64,000 nucleotides of DNA from Eustoma russellianum. Taxonomy: Eukaryota > Streptophyta > Magnoliopsida > Gentianales > Gentianaceae. Under the pieces are notes generated by a model. The model saw nothing but the letters and a program-made list of their open reading frames with translations. It had not been told where the DNA came from and did no database searches. The stretch lies in assembly GCA_036186865.1 (NCBI GenBank), contig AP025046.1, forward strand, positions 39,165,214 through 39,229,213. Direction: 5' to 3'. This document shows positions 1-11,496 of the stretch, one piece after another. The translations under genes were made by a program, and so were the position numbers. Each line of letters opens with the position of its first letter. Position 1 is the stretch's first letter.

Positions 1-370
1 TCCATATTGCGTTTTTAATCTCAGACATATCCGGAATAGCCAAGAGCATATCATTGTCAAGTGAAGTGATCAAAGAGGGGATGTGTTGCAAAAAAGAGTC
101 AACATTTACTACTGGCTCATTTGAAAAAATTGAAAAAAGCATACCGCTGCATTGCATAATGCCTCATTGTCCTCTAGCAATGATCCTGTGGAATCACGAC
201 TGCTTCGAATGTGTTGTCGTGGATGTCTATCTTTAACCAATGCATGAAAATAAGCTGTGTTTGCTTCGCCCTCCTCCATCCATTTTGCCTGCGATTTTTG
301 AGACCAATAAGAAGTTTGTGCCTTATTAGCCTGAAGAAGCTGTACCTTATTATCTATACAAGGATATAGA
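1..370 (-). pseudogene. LINE-0: ORF2 fragment (linker to start of reverse transcriptase)
   Basis: Read on the minus strand, this is the part of an L1-type LINE ORF2 between endonuclease and reverse transcriptase. The diagnostic stretch is YWSQKSQAKWMEEGEANTAY followed by FHALVKDRH (roughly 310-215), matching the YWKQKACVKWLKEGEANTRY region of LINE-2 at 57910-57970. A frame change near 130 leads into a segment ending MSEIKNAIW (about 35-5), the stretch just before the RT core. Reading leftwards, the RT, RNase H and 3' end would lie outside the window. Homology fades to the right of about 370, so the copy looks 5'-truncated there. It is dead: frameshifted and lacking an endonuclease. The right boundary is uncertain by some tens of bases. 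Confidence 0.8.
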
Positions 371-657
371 TAATAATACAAAAGAATGACGCTCTGGTGA
401 CTAGCAGCGACAACATGGCAGCGCTGCTGATTATTCATTCTCGCGTTGTTTTCCATTCTGTTTTCAACGATTTGTTGTTTTCCTGTTTCTCCACATTGCT
501 TTCGGTGGACTTTTTTTGTGCGATCGCTGGATCGTAGACCATAGCTTCTAGACGAGTGCGTCTTTCTCATACTCCACAAGTTAAACAATCATCATCTCTG
601 CGTTCCATCTCTGCATTCTACACCAATGACCACTGCATCATTGACTATCGATCGACA
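371..657 (+). other. Probable 5' UTR of LINE-1
   Basis: This non-coding stretch lies between the LINE-0 remnant and the first ATG of LINE-1 ORF1. It contains a CAGCGCTGCTG palindromic patch and T-rich tracts. No ORF with recognisable similarity is present. It is assigned by position, and its left edge is inferred only from where LINE-0 similarity stops. Confidence 0.45.
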
Positions 658-1871
658 ATGACCACACCGCCACCGACTTTTGCCTCAGTGGTATCCGGAT
701 CCACCACAACCGCCATTGCAATTTCTCTAAAAACGGTATCTCGCTATAAAGGTATTCTGATGATCGCTTTCACAGATGATGAAATTGATGCATTAGTAGT
801 TCCATTTCGGTTTTCATTGGTAGGTACTTTTTGGTATGGCCACCCTCTGTTGAATGTTATACGTGAGGTTTTTGAAAAAATTGGTTTCAGCAATGATTTG
901 CATATTACATTGATCGATCAGACTCATGTTCTGTTAAAATTTTGCCATGAACCTGATTATTTGCGATGTTTTTATCATCGAAATATTTTGGGCTGTCACA
1001 TGAGGGTTACCAAATGGACTGTTGATTTTGATCCCTCTGCTGATGCACCTATCGTTCCAGTATGGGTTGCTTTTCCGGATTGCCTATACATCTGCATCAT
1101 AAAGCCACACTTTTTGAGATAGTTCGGCCTATTGGGATGCCGATCAAATTAGATATAGCGACTTCGGATGGTCTGCACCCTTTTGTGGCTCATGTGTGTG
1201 GAAGTGGACATATCATAGGATCTACCTAAGAAAATATATTTGCAGGCAAAGCAAAAAATGATTTTACAGCAAGTAGTCTATGAAGATTTGCCACAATTTT
1301 GTATTACTTGTCGTCGTCTCGGACATGCCACAGGTGAATGTGAGAAGCCCACACCTCCTCCAGTTGACCACATCGTCCGGCAACTCGATGGACGCCCAAG
1401 AAGCAGCCTGCCAACAAATCCAGTATCATAGATGATCCGGTTATTCTATTGTCTAGGCCATCGGATAATATCCCATTGCCTCCAGATGATCCTTTTCCAG
1501 CTCCCAGTGACGTACAAGACATTTCTCTTTTGGGCCTGGACAGTGAATATCCGCCTCAACAAGAGGCTAAGGACATGGGGGAATTTGGTCACTCCTCGGA
1601 TACTGAGTTGCATGTAGAGGATCTTTCCCCAAATTTACCATCCGTTTCTGATGAAACCGCAAGAAGGATTCGATCAATGATAGAATCACCATCGGAAGAC
1701 ATATTAATATCGAGGCTTATGGATCCGGCGCCTGATGAGGGTTTTATCATAGTAGTCCCACGTTGTCGACGAAGAACTCGTAAAGAGTTACCACCTCTGC
1801 CGCCTTCTACTATTTTAACTCGTAGTGCGGCGCGTTCTTCGCATAGGAGTGATATCACACTGTCTCAATGA
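658..1871 (+). pseudogene. LINE-1 ORF1 (DUF4283 and zinc-knuckle RNA-binding protein), degenerate
   Basis: ORF1 proteins of plant L1 elements bind the element RNA and form the RNP. The start is the ATG at 658 (MTTPPPTFASVV). A DUF4283-type domain covers about 740-1080; matching blocks with LINE-2 ORF1 include DAPIVPVW and ILG(C/Y)HM. A frameshift near 1084 and an in-frame TAG near 1227 break the frame. The zinc knuckle follows at about 1299-1340 (FCITCRRLGHATGEC, CX2CX4HX4C, all four ligands present). A second frameshift near 1432 leads into an acidic and proline-rich tail that stops at 1869-1871. That TGA overlaps the ORF2 start as ATGA. It is a pseudogene, but the domain order is complete. 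Confidence 0.85.
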
Positions 1872-1909
1872 ATATTATGGTCTGGAATATTAGAGGTCTT
1901 CGTACCTTG
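1868..1909 (+). pseudogene. LINE-1 ORF2, first codons (endonuclease start)
   Basis: The ATG at 1868 begins MNIMVWNIRGLRT, the canonical N-terminus of the L1 APE-type endonuclease (WNxRGL carries the first active-site Asn). LINE-2 starts MNILTWNLRGLRT. Element A interrupts after 13-14 codons, and the reading resumes at 32735-32740. The ORF1 stop and this start overlap by four bases. Confidence 0.85.
1905..1909 (+). repeat. Target-site duplication of element A, left copy (CCTTG)
   Basis: CCTTG immediately precedes the LTR start TGTTGA. The identical pentamer follows the right LTR end at 32735-32739. Confidence 0.9.
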
Positions 1910-2124
1910 TGTTGAAAAAAAGGGGTTTGAGTGATTACAAAATGCATGATTTAAATAACGTATACTAAAGAAATGCATGACACGTTTTATGACTTGACAC
2001 ATTTTTGCATGAAACCTGCCTTATATAATTCATATATAATGTTGTCGTACTAACGAGCCATGAAGCTTTAATGCTTACATCAAATGGCAAACATTTGTTG
2101 TGTTTGAACTATTTTCAGGTGCCA

Positions 2125-2194
2125 CCATTAATGAACTAAACTAGTTCACTAAGTGAAGTACTTAGTTAAATGAACTAAGTAGTTCATTAAATGG
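2125..2194 (+). repeat. 70-nt foldback hairpin in the A 5' LTR
   Basis: An imperfect inverted repeat whose outer arms are CCATTAATGAACTA and TAGTTCATTAAATGG. The inner arms pair around a GAAGT loop between CTAAGT and ACTTAG. The same structure occurs at 7378-7447, 42282-42349 and 46564-46632. Confidence 0.75.
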
Positions 2195-3171
2195 TGATAT
2201 ATTTGGAGAAGGCACATAGGCACAAATTGAAGAATGGAAAGTCTTCTTCCCTCTCGTTATACACGCCTTTATATATATATTCAGATTTTTTTTAAAAGGC
2301 ATTATACACATATATTCCAACGTACTACCAACACGTTATATATTTTACGAATGTACGCTAACGTCACACCACTATATTTATCTCATATTTATGAGTATAT
2401 TCAGATCTTATATCATATGATATAAGTCATGGTGATGACAAAATTATTACGACACGTTACAAGGTTCTAAACCAAAAATTGTCGTATCGGGTGAATACCG
2501 AAACTTCGCCAACGTGTCACGTACTTGCCATATACAGATGGCCAGCCCCTACACTTCAAAAATGGTCACAAATTTCGTGGCTTACATGGTATGTACATCC
2601 ATAAAATCATTCCATATTGGCACATACAAATCACCCCCAATTAAGGCCAAATTGTGGAGATTTCAAATTCAACATTTTTGTCACATGTTAGGCGCCACTT
2701 TAAATCAGCCATGAGTGCTGAATATTAAAGTTTAATTTATGTATATCATGTGTAACATAATATATTTAACATGTGCAAAAAGTTGGAATTTAATCAGAGA
2801 AAAATCGGGTAATCGACAAACGTCGAAAATGCGGTTTTCTACGAACACGGCACATGGAACATTTTTAGCATGACATATAACATGTATATAGACACTTTTT
2901 ACATACTCTATACATTCTAAAGTGTTCTAGAAAAATCAACTAAGGGCTGATTAGAATATACCATGTGTGTATAATCATTGTGCACTATTTTACAAAGTTT
3001 GCAAAAATAAATCACCACATATACAAGCTCATACACGCCTAGCTCAACCTTGTTGGAGCATATGTGGAGCTTTGTTGGCATCTTTATTGGCCAAGAATGA
3101 AGAATACAATGTTGGTGACATAAAGAAAGGAGCTACACAAGGTAACATTTCAAACTATGTCACATTTGTTA

Positions 3172-3518
3172 CACATGCTGAAAATTTCAACATGTGTGCA
3201 TTAGGGTGGACGAATTTTTACTATTAAATGTGCCATATTTACTTCTTTGAATTAAGTGGATTAAATGAAAGATAAAATGGCAATGTTCTAAAGATGTTAT
3301 GGAAATAATATGGTGATATTTTTAAATATCACACATGCTGATAATTTCAGCATGTATAGAATGCACTTGGCCAATTCTATGCCTTAAGATTCAACATATT
3401 TGATTCTTCAATCTTCAAGGAATTAATCTATACATACATGGCAATGTTTTGAATATTGTGTGAATATCACACATGCTGAAATTGTGAATATCACACATGC
3501 TGAAAATTTCAGCATGTG
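3172..3518 (+). repeat. Array of three palindromes (arms CACATGCTGAA/TTCAGCATGTG) in the A 5' LTR
   Basis: Near-perfect palindromes at 3172-3196, 3332-3356 and 3494-3518. Each is followed after about 15-20 bases by a GGNCGAATT/GGCCGATTTT-like motif. A half-site at 3470-3480 comes from a short tandem duplication that the 3' LTR lacks. Equivalent arrays lie at 31009-31331 and in both D LTRs. Confidence 0.75.
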
Positions 3519-4909
3519 GAATAATCAAGTGGCCGATTTTTAGGTGCAAAATGGAGATGATTTGTCTTGCTAATTATGTGGAATCATTATGTAACTTATG
3601 GAAACATTTTTATGACTAATTGGAACATGTTCTTAAAGGTTGTTTTCAGATTTATCTAGTCATCAAATGATGACAACTTTCATCCAATCAATGAGTGCCA
3701 AGTAAGCAAAGGTTTAATGATCATGCAATGAGGAGTTGCCAAATAAGCAAGTGAATGTCACAATGATGCAAGATATTCTTCCAAGGACTTAAGAGATAAT
3801 TTTCAAGAGGAAGACATGGCATATGGGGGCGGCACATGTTGATAAAAAGAGGAAAAGAAGAGCAAATCAAAAAAAAAACAAGAAAAGTCTTGCAAATTCA
3901 AGTGCTCAAATACGTTTTCATCTCCTTCTCCTTCTACACTTCTTTCTTTCTTCTCTCTTAAAAAGCCTATTGTATTCATATTCATACATCTTGAATAGGA
4001 TTCATCTATACCACCATATACTCTATACTGATCAAGGTGTGATCAATCTTGCATCTGCTAGGTGGTGGTGTTCGTGATCGTTGTAATCACTTACAAGGTT
4101 TGTAAAGGGTTGAAGTTGGTGTGTAACTCCATCAACCCTGTGTGGTAAGTGTTATTTGTGTTTTGTGATTAGTGATAACCGAGGAAGGTGTCCTCGAAGA
4201 CTAGAGTAGGTTGATTTAACCGAACCAGTATAAAATTCCTTGTGTTCTTTACTTTTCAGCACTTACTTTCAGTTTCCAACACAGTGCATCATTTTTTTCA
4301 CGTTCTTAAAAATAGTAAACGAATTTCAAAAATCACGAAACTTTATGAAAACGTATCCACACGTCTTAAGGTTCATTTGGCACAAGTTTCAACCCTTTCG
4401 GACAAGTATAAGTCATCCAAACGTCAAAAGTTATGAGACTAGTGCAGTCTGATTTTCAGGCTTGCAAAGGTTGAGACTTTGAACGTATTTGACTAACATA
4501 CCAAAAGCATTTTTCAAAACCGTTTCAACTCAATTAAATACGCCTAATTATTCATTAAATTTTCAGAGCATTTGGAGTCACGGTTTAATTGGAATTAATT
4601 TTTCAAATCAGACTACCGTTTCTGGCAGATTTGCGCAATCTGACCAAAAACAATTTTTGAAGGGGTTAAAGGTTGAATTTTAATCTGAAATTTTTAGGAA
4701 ATACTCAGAACATCTGAGACTAAGATCTCTCCAAATTTTAGAATTTTTTAAGAAATGTAACCTAGTTTTCAAAACGTTTCAAAACAGGTCTTAAAAACAG
4801 AAACTGTTTTCAGATGTTGGGTTTTGGTTCAAAACAATTTTAAAAACCAAATTTTCTACACCCACTATTTAACCCTCCCCTTCTAGTGGTGCCTTGCAGA
4901 TTCTACAAG

Positions 4910-4921
4910 TGGTATCAGAGC
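4910..4921 (+). other. Primer binding site of element A (tRNA-iMet type)
   Basis: TGGTATCAGAGC lies two bases after the 5' LTR end and is complementary to the 3' end of plant initiator methionine tRNA. Confidence 0.9.
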
Positions 4922-4963
4922 GCAGGAACACTCACAACAAGAAGATCCAACGATCTAAGTGAG

Positions 4964-6882
4964 ATGGCAACCACTAGCTATAACACCGTGAAAGAAGGAA
5001 TGTCAACCATAAGGCCTCCTCTTTTCGATGGTGAGTCCTTTATTCAATGGAAATTAAGAATGAAACTTTTTATTATGGCTATTGATATTGATCTGTGGTC
5101 CATCATAAAAGACGGTCCATTTGTTCCTTCTAAGTTGTCAATTGTTGATGGTATCACACTAGAGGTTGTTAAGCCTAAACAAGAGTATACTAGTGATGAT
5201 AAAAAGAGACTGAGCATGAACGCTAGAGCCATTCAATTACTTCTAAATGGGCTAAGTAAAAGTGAATCTAGCTATGTTTCAAATTGCTCTAGTGCTCAAG
5301 AAATGTGGAGAATTCTTGAGATGAAACACGAAGGGACTAGTAAAGTGAAAGTGTCCAAAATTAACATGCTTATGTCCACACTCGAGTTATTTAAATTATT
5401 GCCAAATGAGTATATCGTTGATATGGATCTACGCTTGACTAACATTTACAATTCTCTTGAGTCTCTTGGCAAAGCCTTCTCTATGCAGGAAAAGGTCCAA
5501 AAACTATTATGAAGCCTTCCATCTGAATGGGACCCTAAAGTGACGGCTATAGAGGAGAGCAAAGAAACCAAATCAATTAAAATGGAGGAACTAATTGGAT
5601 CACTTAAGGTATATGAAAAAAACTCACTTTAAGAAATTCCGAGTCTATTTCTAAAAATGATAAGGCTATAGCATTAAAATCAAATGAATACGCCATAGAT
5701 GATAGTGACACAAATTCCGATGATGAGGATTTAATCATGATGGCTAAAAGATTAAGAAAAATCTCGAGAAAATCGATTAAAAATAAACATAAGTCTACTT
5801 CATCTAAGGATCATAGAAATAAAAATAAGGAAACAAAGTGTTATGAATCTGGACAACCTGGACACTTGTCATATGATTGTCCGAACAAGGACAAACAAAT
5901 GAACAAATACCTTGACAAGGATCGGACCAAAACTAGACTCGTCTCAGAACCTAAACAAAGGATAAGAGCCTTCAAAGCCTCCACTTGGAGTGACACATCC
6001 GACTCTGAGACTGACGATACGGAAGAACAAAAGGCACAAGTATGCTTTACATATAAGGCATCAAATGAGGTATCTTCCGATTCTGATTCTGATTCTGAAT
6101 GTTCTTACGATCATTTATTTAGTCAATATTTAGAGTTGCATAAGTTCTCAAAGACTCTTGCAAAAGAAAAGAAGCGATTAATTGAAGACAAGAAATTGTT
6201 AGAATCTTCTAACACAAATCTTGTGTCTCAATTAAACGATTCAAAAGAAGAGTCGTCCTACATCATAAATTCATTAAAGTCTGAAATTTCATCATTGACA
6301 TCCGAGAACACTGAACTGAAAGCCGAGATTTCAAAGTTGAAATCAAGAAACGAAGATCTATAAAAGACTAGAAAACAATTCGATACGAATATTTATATTC
6401 TAGATCATCTTATCTCTTCTCAGAAGCATGGAAATGATAAAACCGGAGTAGGATATGTTAAAGAGAATAAAGTACAAAATAAGGCTAGAAAATTGATTTT
6501 ATCTACATCTATGAAACCGCATAAAACTATACAACCTAAGAAGAAGACTAGTACACCATTCATCTCATCTCATCGTGCTTCTTATTCTTCATATTAGACA
6601 AAGTGCAATCATGTGCCATATAGATATGAAAGAAAGCCACTGATGCATATGCGACATTCATATCATAAAAATGCATCTAAATCACTCCCCGTGCATACAA
6701 ACCGAAATGCATATCAAAAACGAAAACCATACTATATGCATGATGGGATTCTCGGCCAAAGGTCAAACACATTTACCCCTAACGTATATTATGTTGCATC
6801 TTCATCGCCTTTCTCACCTTTTGGAAGACTTAGAAAGGTCACCCAAATTTGGGTACCAAAAGGGACATTCTCAAAGGGTTGA
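4964..6882 (+). pseudogene. Element A gag (capsid/nucleocapsid), degenerate
   Basis: Encodes a Ty1/copia gag of roughly 640 codons. The start MATTSYNTVKEGM at 4964 precedes the conserved PPLFDGESFIQWKLRMKLF and DIDLWSII blocks (UBN2/DUF4219-type capsid region, to about 5600). A zinc-knuckle region follows at about 5840-5885 (CYESGQPGHLSYDC), where the second ligand Cys is Ser. Then come a Ser/Asp-rich stretch, a coiled coil (about 6130-6360) and a basic His/Tyr-rich C-terminus ending VPKGTFSKG. Lesions: TGA at 5510-5512 (B has CGA there), a frameshift near 5620, TAA at 6361-6363 and TAG near 6596. Unlike B and C, no pol follows. The product, if intact, would coat the element RNA. Confidence 0.85.
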
Positions 6883-6980
6883 ATAAATAACCCTTAAGAA
6901 CGCACTTTTAATATTACTTGAAATGCATAATTTTTTTTGCTATCTTCATCTTTACATGCGCTTCTGATTGTCTTTCCAAA

Positions 6981-7152
6981 ATAAAGGAGGAGAGAATGCA
7001 TGATTTAAGGGGGAGAGAGAAAGATTGATTGCACAAATCAAGGGGGAGAGAATTCAAAATTAAATATTTGAATTTTTGCATGATTGGAGGGGGAGCGACA
7101 AAATTTAAATCATGAACGTAGGTTATTTTGTAAATCATCAAAAGAGGGAGAT
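6981..7152 (+). other. Element A polypurine-tract array
   Basis: Purine tracts AAAGGAGGAGAG, AAGGGGGAGAGAG, AAGGGGGAGAGA, GGAGGGGGAGCG and AAAAGAGGGAGA are spread over 170 bases. The last abuts the 3' LTR and is the likely plus-strand primer. Similar arrays precede the 3' LTRs of B, C and D. Confidence 0.8.
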
Positions 7153-7521
7153 TGTTGAGAAAAAGGGGTTTGAGTGATTACAAAATATTACAAAATGCAT
7201 GATTTAAATAACGTGTACTAAAGAAATGCATGACACGTTTTATGACTTGACACGTTTTTGCATGAAACCTGCCTTATATAATTCATATATAATGTTGTCG
7301 TACTAACGAGCCATGAAGCTTTAATGCTTACATCAAATGGCGAACATTTGTTGTGTTTGAACTATTTTTAGGTGCCACCATTAATGAACTAAACTAGTTC
7401 ACTAAGTGAAGTACTTAGTTAAATGAACTAACTAGTTCATTAAATGGTGATATATTTGGAGAAGGCACAAAGGCAACAAATTGAAGAATGGAAAGTCTTC
7501 TTCCCTCTCATTATACATGCC

Positions 7522-7569
<48 letters not shown>

Positions 7570-7974
7570 GATTTTTTTAAAAGGCACTATACACATATAT
7601 TCCAATGTACTACCGACACGTTATATATTTTACGAACGTACGTTAACGTCACACCACTATATTTATCTCATATTTATGAGTATATTCAGATCTTATATCA
7701 TATTATATAAGTCATGGTGATAACAAATATATTACGACACGTTACAAAGTTCTAAACCAAAAATTGTCGTATCGGGTGAATACCAAAACTTCGCAAACGT
7801 GTCACGTACTTGCCATATATAGATGGCCAGCCCTACACTTCCAAAATGGTCACAAATTTCATGTCTTACATGATATATACAGCCATAAAATCATTCCACG
7901 TTGGCACACACAAATCACCCCCAATTAAGTCCAAATTGTGGAGATTTCAAATTCAACATTTTTGTCACATGTTA
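7153..7974 (+). repeat. Element A 3' LTR, first part
   Basis: Matches the start of the 5' LTR (TGTTGAGAAAAAGGGG). Contains the second 70-nt foldback (7378-7447) and an expanded AT dinucleotide tract (about 7523-7566) that is only a few repeats long in the 5' LTR. Cut at 7974 by element G and continued at 30524. Confidence 0.88.
7970..7974 (+). repeat. Target-site duplication of element G, left copy (TGTTA)
   Basis: TGTTA precedes the LTR start TGCGGC. The identical pentamer follows the other end at 30524-30528, and the A LTR reads through (CATGTTA then GGCGCACTTT) once G is removed. Confidence 0.92.
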
Positions 7975-10900
7975 TGCGGCGCCCCGCACCCCGGACCCGC
8001 CGAAGTCAGTGCACCCGCCGTACTTCACTAAGGAGAGTACTAGGCATCTTCCATACGCGTCGTGTTCCATGATAAGTCATATGGATTTTCGCGCAATAGT
8101 AAGCGAAACCGTGGCAGAATTTAAAACTTCAAATAAAAGTACCATCAAAAGCAGTTAGAGTTTACATGCCACATGACTAAATCAAAAAACGATAAAAGTA
8201 AATTGTTTCCCATCACAATTACAAAACGTCATCATTCCTTCATGCTGGGGTGCTCGGTCTACCAATCCTGGCCATCCTCTAACGCTCTCACGGATAGGGT
8301 ACCCTAGGCTCGTCATCAATCCATTCAACTTTATCTCCTGCCACCTCTGGAGAGAAAAATAGGGTGAGTGACAACGTCACCAGCAAGTATACTATAATAA
8401 TCATGAGTTAAATGGAAAGTGCGAACAAGAACCGAATCCCCAAATAATATTTGGTTTGGGAACATACCTGTCCTCCGATCATCATCTGATAAGGATCATC
8501 GCTTAATGTAATAAGATCGTAACTTAATAACATCACTAGTTAGAGTGAATTATAATATAAGGAGAGAGTAACATGCATTGATTAAATACACCATATTCAC
8601 CATCACTTATGATACACAAGATCATGACATCCCAGCATAAGTAACATGTGTTGCTACGTAACGACTCCACAAGTGACATGCATGCATATGCACATGTAAT
8701 GCGTCATGATAAAATGAGAAAGTGTCTTTTCGTACTTTTCTTTTTGAAAACATCATCGTCATAAAACCATAGAGTGTTCAGATCTATCTTCCTGGATCTG
8801 AGGCGGTAACTTCTCCCCTTCGAATCTATTATTCCCGGATTCGGATCGGTAACATCATCCTTCCTTTTCAGATCTATCTTCCCGGATCTGAGGCGGTAAC
8901 TTCTCCCCTTCGAATCTATTATTCCCGGATTCGGATCGGTAACGTCATTCCTTCCTTTCAGATCACTTAACCCGGATCTGCTCAGGTTCATACTGGCCAG
9001 CTCATACTGACACACAGTACCGGTGGGGAAGCGTTTTAAGAAAACAAAACGAAGTCATCCTTTTGGAAAACGCTTTTCATCATTCTTTCATGTAAAATCC
9101 ATACCATAAAATCATGCATGTGACGATGATGCAATGTATGACATGTAACGTGGAAACCAGGACATGACACATGACACAAGAATGGACACATTCTCGTTAA
9201 CAAGGCTGGAATTTTTTCCAGCTTTGTATCGTTCGCTTCTTCTAAGGAATTCCCTATTAAACTGCATGTGTTAGGCTCTTTTAATCACATATACTCATCC
9301 GTAACTGTGATGAACGAATGTCATGCATGCGTTGCGGGCTTACGATGTCATTAAGGGACCCATTTACTCCTTTTCATGCAATTAAAATTCTGAAACGACC
9401 ATATTATACTGTAACATTTATTGTGGTCAATCCTTTAATCTTTTTCTGGAAATTCCAACTCCCTAACTTCATAAACTCATTGGGCTAACATCCTGCCAAT
9501 TTTTAGCCCAAGACCAATCCTTTAAGGCCTTTTCCCAGGCCATGCAAAGTGGGTCACAAATTCTGTCTATCCAGCCTGGTTCGGTTTGACCAGTTTTAGT
9601 AGAAAATTAATTAAACATAAACCATAACTTATTTTGATAAAATTCCAACTGTCATTTCTTCTTTATTCATATGGCTAATGCCATGCCGAAAATTAGTGGA
9701 TTTGCACACCCCTAAGGTCCATTTTCAAGCTACTAAACATGTGGCTTAGATTCTGCCCAGTACAAATTTTCCAGCGTGACCAATCTTAGTGAGAAATTCA
9801 TTAAAAATAAACCGTGGCACTTTTTAAGGTGATTCCAACTCTCACTCCTAACGAACACATGGAACTATTAGCATACCAAAAATAAACGAATTTGAAGGTC
9901 CCTAAGACCCTTTTTCTGGCTTCACGAATCAGCCTAATCTCAAATCCAGCACCAGAATTTTTCCAGTGGACATAAATCTTTCCTAAATGTTCTTGGCTCA
10001 CCTTTTTGTCACCTTACTTGGTATCAACCTTAAGATGAACACACACACACACACCACGTCAGCCTCATTGGTTGGTGTTAGAGAGAAATGACCAAAATCA
10101 TAAGTATTTCAAGCCTAACATGCACAAGATCAAATCTTTCCCTCATTTCCTTGCCATAATGTCATTTGCATGCAACCTTACCCCACTTCCCCTTATCCCT
10201 TCTACCGTGGCTCCCTTCAACATAAAAGAAGAAATCTTTAACACATTCAAGCCTAGATTAGGACATAAACATGCATAAAGTCATCAAAGAACTCATCTTT
10301 AGAATAAAATGCACCTCCTACACCCTCACATGCATAGGGCCGAAAGTTTTTGGCTTAAACTTACCATTTCACAACTAAGATCAAACCTTAAATCTTTCTA
10401 GTCATTCATGCACACACTTTCACATTCAAACCATGAAGAGTATAGTGTACTTGCCTGGCTTGCTTACTCTTCTTGGATATGTGTCAAAGTTGGAGTCTTT
10501 CTTCCTTTCTACACAACATTCCCCACGGTGGAGGGAAGAAGGAAGGGAGAATGGTTAGTTCATGTTTGTAACTCAATATTCTTTCAAAAGAAAGCTAGAT
10601 GGCTTACCAAAGGATGACACTTAAGCTAGAGTTCTTGAAGGCTTGGAATCCTTGAGCCTAGTGACCATGAAGGTCACGGTTTTGGGGACAAAGATGAACA
10701 CCCATGAGTTTCATCTTCATAAGATCGTAAATGTCTCTCTTAGGAGGTTAAGAATGCTTACCTAAGCTCACTTGGTCTTGGATGAGCTCACTTCTCCTTG
10801 GTATGTCCTTGGCCGTGGTTTGGAGAGGGAAGAAGGGGAAGGAAGAGGTTCTTTTTGCTTGAAATGTTTAAGTGTGAGTTGGAGGGAATTTTATCCTTCC

Positions 10901-11464
10901 CTTGCTATCTTAGCCGTGGGAAATAAGGTGTGAGGGTTAGGGTTTTTGCCCTAGCTCTTCAAGTTAATGCTTAACCTTGGTTACCTTGGGTTAACCAAGG
11001 TTACTTTCCATTTACTATTGTTACTTTTGGGTCCACCATGGTTTCTTTTGCCTAACCATGGTTTCTTTTAGGGTTGGTTAGGTTACTTTAATTTATTAGC
11101 CACCCCTTCTTTAAATTTTGTTTCCCCTCCCCTTCTCTCTTTAAGGTGGCCGGCGGTTGGGGTCTTAAATGACCCCAACTAGCCAATAATTTTTTTTTTG
11201 TTATTCCCTTTCTATTTATTCTTTTCTAGAAAAGAAATATCAATATACTTATTTCATGCCATTTAACCATCTTCCTTATTGGCTTTGGGCTGAAAACCAT
11301 AAGGCCATAAGACAATTGGTCCTAGTCTTGTAAATACATATAGTTTCCTCATGCCTTATTTACAACAACTATCAACTAAATCAACTCTAAGCACAAGCGT
11401 GCATGGCCACATATTCACTGATTCATCCTTAGGTACAAGAAGGGTTTGCAATTGAGTTACAACA
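7975..11464 (-). repeat. Element G 3' LTR (3490 bp)
   Basis: Starts TGCGGCGCCCCGC and ends ACAACA on the plus strand; highly similar to 27047-30523. Contains a 90-bp tandem repeat (8779-8983), a perfect 9-bp stem hairpin at 11156-11179 (GTTGGGGTC/GACCCCAAC), and a run of CCTTGGTTA/AACCATGG-type short repeats at about 10970-11095. Nothing in it looks protein-coding. Confidence 0.9.
8779..8983 (+). repeat. 90-bp tandem repeat in the G LTR (about 2.3 copies)
   Basis: Units start at 8779, 8869 and 8959 with CAGATCTATCTTCC or CAGATCACTTAACC. The first two are full length, the third partial. The same array is at 27851-28055 in the other LTR, so it predates insertion of this copy. Confidence 0.88.
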
Positions 11465-11476
11465 TCCTCCCCCCTT
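11465..11476 (-). other. Element G polypurine tract
   Basis: TCCTCCCCCCTT directly inside the 3' LTR reads AAGGGGGGAGGA on the element strand, the expected plus-strand primer. Confidence 0.85.
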
Positions 11477-11496
11477 AATATAAGTTTCGTCCTCGA

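Larger units (their letters stand above)
1910..4907 (+). repeat. Element A 5' LTR (2998 bp)
   Basis: Starts TGTTGA and ends CTACA, followed after two bases by the primer binding site. Homologous along its length to 7153-7974 plus 30524-32734 and to both D LTRs. Internal structure includes a 70-nt foldback (2125-2194), a short AT repeat (2268-2280), three palindromes near 3172, 3332 and 3494, and a 3' portion resembling the LTRs of B/C. No convincing gene lies within; the short open frames are not conserved in the other LTR copies. Confidence 0.88.

Noticed and set aside
380..588. The upstream part of the minus-strand frame that contains the LINE-0 fragment
   Set aside because: Similarity to LINE ORF2 stops near 370; the remaining codons lie in probable LINE-1 5' UTR.
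1..1900. LINE-0 and LINE-1 as one element with a 5' inversion (twin priming)
   Set aside because: LINE-0 carries the ORF2 linker and RT start, whereas LINE-1 has its own ORF1 and ORF2 start and a separate copy of the same ORF2 region at 33700-34000. They are two elements.
3172..3518. The palindrome array as a CRISPR-like array
   Set aside because: Units are diverged, spacing is about 150 bases, and it lies in a plant LTR with no associated genes.
7519..7567. Long alternating AT tract as a functional element
   Set aside because: Length-variable microsatellite, short in the other LTR copy; no conservation.
8704..9015. A 103-codon minus-strand frame with an internally repeated protein sequence (also 27776-28087)
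   Set aside because: The protein repeat is just the 90-bp tandem repeat of the G LTR read in one frame (90 is divisible by three); no coding evidence.
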